Below are positions 6,756 to 9,783 of a stretch of DNA of 9,783 nucleotides, piece after piece. Every line of letters starts with the position of its first letter. The first letter of the stretch is position 1. Below the pieces are notes generated by a model. That model was not told the origin of the DNA, did no database searches, and was given only the letters and a program-made list of their open reading frames with translations. The position numbers were made by a program, and so were the translations under genes. Source of the DNA: DUOH01 sp036562625 (GTDB lineage Bacteria; Bacillota; UBA4882; UBA10575); assembly GCA_036562625.1 (NCBI GenBank), contig DATCJV010000059.1, positions 1 to 9,783 of the forward strand, read 5' to 3'.

Positions 6756-7175
6756 ATGCCGAAAACAGATAACCCGGTTGATCCCAGGGAGCTATCCCCT
6801 GCGCTCTGGGCTTACTTGGGTGATGCTCTATATGAGCTGTATACGCGCGAGTATTTATTACGGGTGAAGCAATTAAAAACCACCGGTATTTTGCACCGGG
6901 AAGCAATCAAGCTGGTGAAGGCGGAAGCACAGGCCAAGATTGTGCACGCCATTACGCCGGAACTGTCGGCAGAGGAAAACGATATCTTGCGCAGAGGACG
7001 GAACTACAAGACCGGACATATCCCGGCACATACCGACCCCGTCACTTATCGGCACAGTACAGCCTGGGAAGGGCTGCTTGGTTTCTTATATTTATCCGGA
7101 AAAGAAGAGCGGATGAAAGAGTTGATTCGTAAAGGCCTGGAAATTCTGGAGGATTGGGCGGATCAAGGAGGATGA
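6756..7175 (+). CDS. mrnC: Mini-ribonuclease III
   Basis: This 139-aa protein is a stand-alone RNase III catalytic domain without the double-stranded RNA-binding domain; this family processes the 23S rRNA precursor ends in Firmicutes. The signature ALWAYLGDALYELYTREYLL carries the catalytic acid D23, and STAWEGLLGFLYLSGKEER carries a second, E105. The RGRNYKTGHIPAHTDPVTYRHSTA segment is typical of MrnC. ATG 6756 follows AGAGGAAG (6742-6749) by 6 nt. The gene starts 17 nt after the helicase frame ends and is followed 10 nt later by thyX, so these genes are likely co-transcribed. In many Firmicutes mrnC follows cysS; here the position is taken by the broken nuclease-helicase gene. The protein presumably acts as a cytoplasmic homodimer. 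Confidence 0.95.
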   Translation: MPKTDNPVDPRELSPALWAYLGDALYELYTREYLLRVKQLKTTGILHREAIKLVKAEAQAKIVHAITPELSAEENDILRRGRNYKTGHIPAHTDPVTYRHSTAWEGLLGFLYLSGKEERMKELIRKGLEILEDWADQGG

Positions 7176-7185
7176 GTAATCGGAC

Positions 7186-7863
7186 ATGAAGGTTACACTC
7201 TTAACTTATACACCAGAACCGGACCGGGTGGTAGCCACCGCAGCCCGTTTATGCTATTCACCGAAACAGCCCGAGGAGATTTGGGCTGCTTTTACTCAGG
7301 AGGAGCAGAAGGTTTTTTTAGAAAGGCTGATCGAGAACGGCCATGAGTCTCCTCTTGAGCACGCATCCTTCACTTTTGCCATCGAGGGAGTCAGCAGAGC
7401 ATTAAGCCACCAGTTAGTCAGGCATAGGATAGCTTCTTATTCTCAACGTTCTCAACGTTATGTGACAGAGGACAACTTTAATCCGGTTTTACCTCCCAGT
7501 ATTGCTCAATCCCCACCCGCCAAAGAACGCTTCGCTCAAGTCATCAAAACAATCCGGGACGGGTATACTGACTTGGTAAAGATGGGTATTCCCAAGGAAG
7601 ACGCCAGATACTTACTGCCGAATGCCTGTGAGACACAGCTGATTATGAGTATGAACGCCCGTAGTCTGCTGAACTTCTTGGAACTTCGTTGCTGCCGACG
7701 GGCTCAGTGGGAGATTAGGGATTTAGCCTGGCGGATGCGGACACAGGTCAGGACCGTCGCCCCGCTGCTTTTCGCTATATCCGGTCCTACATGTCTAGCC
7801 AAAGGATACTGTCGGGAAGGTGCTTTTTCCTGTGGACAGCCGTATGAAAAAGAGGTGGACTAA
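7186..7863 (+). CDS. thyX: Flavin-dependent thymidylate synthase
   Basis: This 225-aa ThyX makes dTMP from dUMP using methylenetetrahydrofolate as carbon donor and reduced FAD as reductant, as a homotetramer; it is unrelated to ThyA. The defining RHR-x7-S motif is present as RHRIASYSQRS (R79, H80, R81, S89), and the flanking NGHESPLEHASFTFAIEGVSRALSHQ (split around 51-76) and ARYLLPNACETQLIMSMNARSLLNFLELR regions are typical. ATG 7186 is the earliest possible start because an in-frame TAA lies at 7177-7179. The nearest GGAGG (7167-7171) is 14 nt away, longer than ideal, so translation may depend on coupling with mrnC, which ends at 7175. The stop overlaps the rlmB start by one base (TAATG). 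Confidence 0.97.
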   Translation: MKVTLLTYTPEPDRVVATAARLCYSPKQPEEIWAAFTQEEQKVFLERLIENGHESPLEHASFTFAIEGVSRALSHQLVRHRIASYSQRSQRYVTEDNFNPVLPPSIAQSPPAKERFAQVIKTIRDGYTDLVKMGIPKEDARYLLPNACETQLIMSMNARSLLNFLELRCCRRAQWEIRDLAWRMRTQVRTVAPLLFAISGPTCLAKGYCREGAFSCGQPYEKEVD

Positions 7864-8633
7864 TGCCAAGAGCAGAAAGAACGGGAAAAACAGAAAACCA
7901 AGAGGTAATCGAGGGACGTAACCCGGTTCTCGAGGCCATCAACTCCGGGCGGCCAATCAACAAGATTCTTCTGGCCAAAGACGCCAATGGCGAACACTTT
8001 CGATCCATAATGGCGCTGGCTAAAGATAAGCATATTCCTGTGCAGTTAGTGGAGAAAGAAATCTTAAACAGGCTTTCTTCCACCGGAATGCATCAGGGGA
8101 CGATTGCTTATGCAGCGCCCCTGTCTTACCACTCTTTGGAGGAGCTCTTTCAGAGAGCGGACCGCAGAAAAGAACCGCCCCTCTTTATGCTTTTGGACGG
8201 GGTGGAAGACCCGCATAACCTGGGCAGTATTATCCGGAGTGTCGAAGTCTTCGGTGGGCATGGGGTAATTGTGCCGGAAAGGCGTGCTGTTGGTTTGACC
8301 CCCACTGTGGTCCGGGCGTCCGCCGGTGCGGCCAATCATCTTCCAGTAGCCCGGGTTAAAAATACTGTACGGGCTATGACGGAGTTAAAGAAGAGAGGCT
8401 GTTGGCTGCTGGGGGCCGATCCGGCCGGGGAAACGGTTTGGACTGAAAAATTTGATTTAGCAGCTCCGCTCTGCTTGGTACTGGGGGGAGAGGGGAGAGG
8501 CCTGGGCCGTCTGGTAAAAGAGAATTGTGATCTATTAGTTGGAATTCCGATGAAAGGAAAGGTCAACTCGTTAAATGTTTCCGTAGCAGCGGGAGTATTA
8601 TTGGCGGAGGTTATGCGGAGAAGATACTATTAG
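7863..8633 (+). CDS. rlmB: 23S rRNA (guanosine-2'-O-)-methyltransferase RlmB (TrmH/SpoU family)
   Basis: This 256-aa SPOUT-fold enzyme uses S-adenosylmethionine to methylate a ribose 2'-OH. Its best assignment is G2251 (E. coli numbering) in the peptidyl-transferase loop of 23S rRNA. The N-terminal substrate-binding domain starts VIEGRNPVLEAINSG. The three SPOUT motifs follow: DPHNLGSIIRSVE (N119, R125), LVLGGEGRGLG (E210) and IPMKGKVNSLNVSVAAGVLL (S236, N238), which form the trefoil knot and cofactor pocket. ATG 7863 overlaps the thyX stop, and GAGGTGG inside the end of thyX serves as ribosome binding site, so the two are translationally coupled. Assignment to RlmB rather than another TrmH-like enzyme rests on length, the N-terminal domain and the mrnC-thyX-rlmB-sigH order. 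Confidence 0.93.
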   Translation: MPRAERTGKTENQEVIEGRNPVLEAINSGRPINKILLAKDANGEHFRSIMALAKDKHIPVQLVEKEILNRLSSTGMHQGTIAYAAPLSYHSLEELFQRADRRKEPPLFMLLDGVEDPHNLGSIIRSVEVFGGHGVIVPERRAVGLTPTVVRASAGAANHLPVARVKNTVRAMTELKKRGCWLLGADPAGETVWTEKFDLAAPLCLVLGGEGRGLGRLVKENCDLLVGIPMKGKVNSLNVSVAAGVLLAEVMRRRYY

Positions 8634-8710
8634 GCAGGACCTCAGCTTTTCTCCTGAAATCCCCTGATCAAGCCGGGCAAAATGGTTTCCACATATTTCT
8701 ATTTGTTGAT

Positions 8711-8755
8711 GGGAGAGGCCATACCCTTCGCAAGAAAAAGGGACTGGCCTCTTTC
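8711..8755 (+). terminator. Strong two-part hairpin between rlmB and sigH
   Basis: An 8-bp perfect stem, AGAGGCCA (8714-8721) with TGGCCTCT (8745-8752), extends outward by three more pairs, two of them G-U, to 8711/8755. Inside it CCCTT (8724-8728) pairs with AAGGG (8738-8742) around a 9-nt loop, separated from the outer stem by a 2-by-2 internal loop. Only a short T-rich stretch (CTCTTTCT) lies at its end, so it is an imperfect Rho-independent terminator. It could instead be an attenuator or transcript-stabilising 3' end for the rlmB operon. It lies 28 nt before the sigH -35 box, a sensible place for an operon boundary. Confidence 0.5.
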
Positions 8756-8783
8756 TGTCATACCTGCGGGAATTCTATTCGCC

Positions 8784-8812
8784 TTGACGGTTGTTACAGC
8801 CTGTTGTATAAT
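8784..8812 (+). promoter_or_regulatory. Predicted sigma-A promoter of sigH
   Basis: TTGACG (8784-8789, one mismatch to consensus) and a perfect TATAAT (8807-8812) are separated by the optimal 17 nt. The predicted start near 8819 leaves a leader of about 44 nt before the sigH GTG. This gives sigH its own expression independent of the mrnC-thyX-rlmB transcript, as expected for a regulatory gene controlled at the entry into stationary phase and sporulation. Confidence 0.8.
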
Positions 8813-8862
8813 GAGTTCTAGAATTACAAGATTGTTACAATCACTGTCTGGAGGCGATGTAG

Positions 8863-9525
8863 GTGGGGGCTAATCCTCAAAAAAATTATGAGTATGAGGC
8901 GTATGAGACCATGATGGACGAGGTGATTGTAGAATCAGCCAGACAGGGTAATGCCGCCGCTCAGGAATACTTGATTAATAAATATAAAAACTTTGTTCGT
9001 GCTAAAGCCCGCTCCTACTTTTTAATCGGAGCTGATCGGGAGGATATCATTCAGGAGGGGATGATCGGCCTTTATAAGGCCATTCGTGACTTTCGCAATG
9101 ATAAGTTAGCCTCTTTCAGGGCATTTGCCGAACTTTGTATTACACGGCAGATTATCACCGCGATCAAAACAGCTACGAGGCAAAAGCATATTCCGTTAAA
9201 CTCTTATGTTTCTTTGAATAAACCCATCTATGATGAGGAATCGGATCGGACATTGCTTGATGTAATCTCCGGAAATAAAGTCACCGATCCAGAAGAATTG
9301 GTGATCAGTAGAGAAGAATTCGTTGATATAGAGAATAAAATGGGTGAATTCCTTAGTGATTTGGAATGGAAAGTTCTCATGTATTACCTGGATGGCCGTT
9401 CTTATCAGGAAATAGCCGGGGATTTGCGAAGACATGTGAAATCCATCGATAATGCCCTGCAAAGAGTAAAAAGAAAACTGGAAAGGTATTTAGAGAAGAG
9501 AGAAGAGAATAATAATAACTTTTGA
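8863..9525 (+). CDS. sigH: RNA polymerase sporulation/stationary-phase sigma factor sigma-H
   Basis: This 220-aa sigma-70 family factor is of the Spo0H size and type. Region 2 spans about residues 30-105, with the core-binding and -10 recognition segment ADREDIIQEGMIGLYKAIRDF, then FAELCITRQIITAIKTATRQK. A linker (LNKPIYDEESDRTLLDVIS) leads to region 4, whose helix-turn-helix is SYQEIAGDLRRHVKSIDNAL followed by a basic helix. GTG 8863 is chosen because GGAGG (8850-8854) lies 8 nt upstream. In Bacillus sigma-H transcribes early sporulation genes, and in clostridia it is needed for the start of sporulation. Position downstream of mrnC-thyX-rlmB is the conserved Firmicute arrangement. The final residues are an Asn-rich tail (ENNNNF). 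A yacP-type gene often found between rlmB and sigH is absent here. Confidence 0.95.
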   Translation: MGANPQKNYEYEAYETMMDEVIVESARQGNAAAQEYLINKYKNFVRAKARSYFLIGADREDIIQEGMIGLYKAIRDFRNDKLASFRAFAELCITRQIITAIKTATRQKHIPLNSYVSLNKPIYDEESDRTLLDVISGNKVTDPEELVISREEFVDIENKMGEFLSDLEWKVLMYYLDGRSYQEIAGDLRRHVKSIDNALQRVKRKLERYLEKREENNNNF

Positions 9526-9536
9526 TTAGTGTAGGG

Positions 9537-9605
9537 ATGGCTGTGCCAATAACACCTGTTAAAGCCGAAAATGGCGGGGAGGGTTATGAGGGCAAGCTCA
9601 GATAA
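9537..9605 (+). other. Possible 22-aa reading frame after sigH
   Basis: ATG 9537 opens a frame that would encode MAVPITPVKAENGGEGYEGK followed by LR, ending at TAA 9603-9605. It begins 11 nt after the sigH stop, with only a weak GTAGGG in front. The peptide matches no family known to me and has no membrane segment. It may be chance, a remnant of a lost gene, or a short downstream peptide. The rest of the window (9606-9783) is AT-rich and shows no gene; its only promoter-like match is weak (TTGCAA 9649-9654, 16 nt, TATAGA 9671-9676). Confidence 0.15.
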
Positions 9606-9783
9606 TTTGTTAAAGGCCTTAATAGTTCAATACTAAAAAACTCTTAAATTGCAATAATAAATGCAACGCTTATAGAAAAAAATCACATATAATTTTAGGT
9701 GCATAAGCACGATATTTTCCTTAAGCCTTTCTTGGCTATAAATTGAGCGAATGCAGAGGGAAGTCAAGGGTTGCCAATAGGCA

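Noticed and set aside
8682..8873. 63-aa reading frame with one hydrophobic stretch between rlmB and sigH
   Set aside because: It has no ribosome binding site, contains the strong hairpin and the sigH promoter, and runs past the sigH start. The hydrophobic stretch comes from T-rich promoter DNA.
9688..9693. TATAAT near the end of the window as a promoter for a downstream gene
   Set aside because: No acceptable -35 hexamer is found 16-18 nt upstream (AACGCT-like sequence), and the region is AT-rich.

Overview
The window comes from an endospore-forming Firmicute, most likely an anaerobic clostridium of the Peptococcaceae/Thermoanaerobacterales type. The reasons are the sporulation sigma factor gene sigH, the conserved Firmicute order mrnC-thyX-rlmB-sigH, strong AGGAGG-type ribosome binding sites, and frequent TTG/GTG starts. 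The genus cannot be fixed from the sequence. All supported genes are on the + strand. There are no tRNA, rRNA, CRISPR or insertion-sequence signatures.

Region 1 (1-2330) is a sulfur/thiol redox module. An AT-rich leader with a good sigma-A promoter and a palindrome at the predicted start site precedes a 100-aa ArsR-family repressor with three cysteines. A 565-aa CoA-disulfide/persulfide reductase fused to a rhodanese domain follows. The pairing suggests a thiol- or persulfide-responsive regulator controlling its neighbour.

Region 2 (2331-3372) holds a hemerythrin-like protein with all the expected His/Glu ligands and a long charged tail. It is flanked by two gene-free stretches of about 210 and 130 nt. 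The second of these contains a perfect 12-bp palindrome and a weak terminator-like signal.

Region 3 (3373-6739) is a large gene that fuses an endonuclease Q-like PHP nuclease (with zinc finger and helix-hairpin-helix region) to a UvrD/PcrA-type SF1 helicase. It is broken. Reading switches frame directly after the NYRS motif at about 5620-5626, and about 20 residues expected there are missing. This points to a small out-of-frame deletion, or an assembly error, rather than two real genes.

Region 4 (6756-9525) is housekeeping: mini-ribonuclease III (mrnC), flavin-dependent thymidylate synthase (thyX), the RlmB rRNA methyltransferase and sigma-H. The first three are tightly packed, with a 17-nt gap after the helicase frame, a 10-nt gap, then a 1-nt TAATG overlap. 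sigH is separated by 229 nt holding a strong two-part hairpin and a near-consensus promoter (TTGACG-17-TATAAT). The last 258 nt carry no convincing gene, only a possible 22-aa reading frame and AT-rich DNA.

No clearly new multi-gene system is visible. The points most worth attention are the nuclease-helicase fusion and its lesion, the Cys-rich ArsR/persulfide reductase pair with its candidate operators, and the hemerythrin-like protein.
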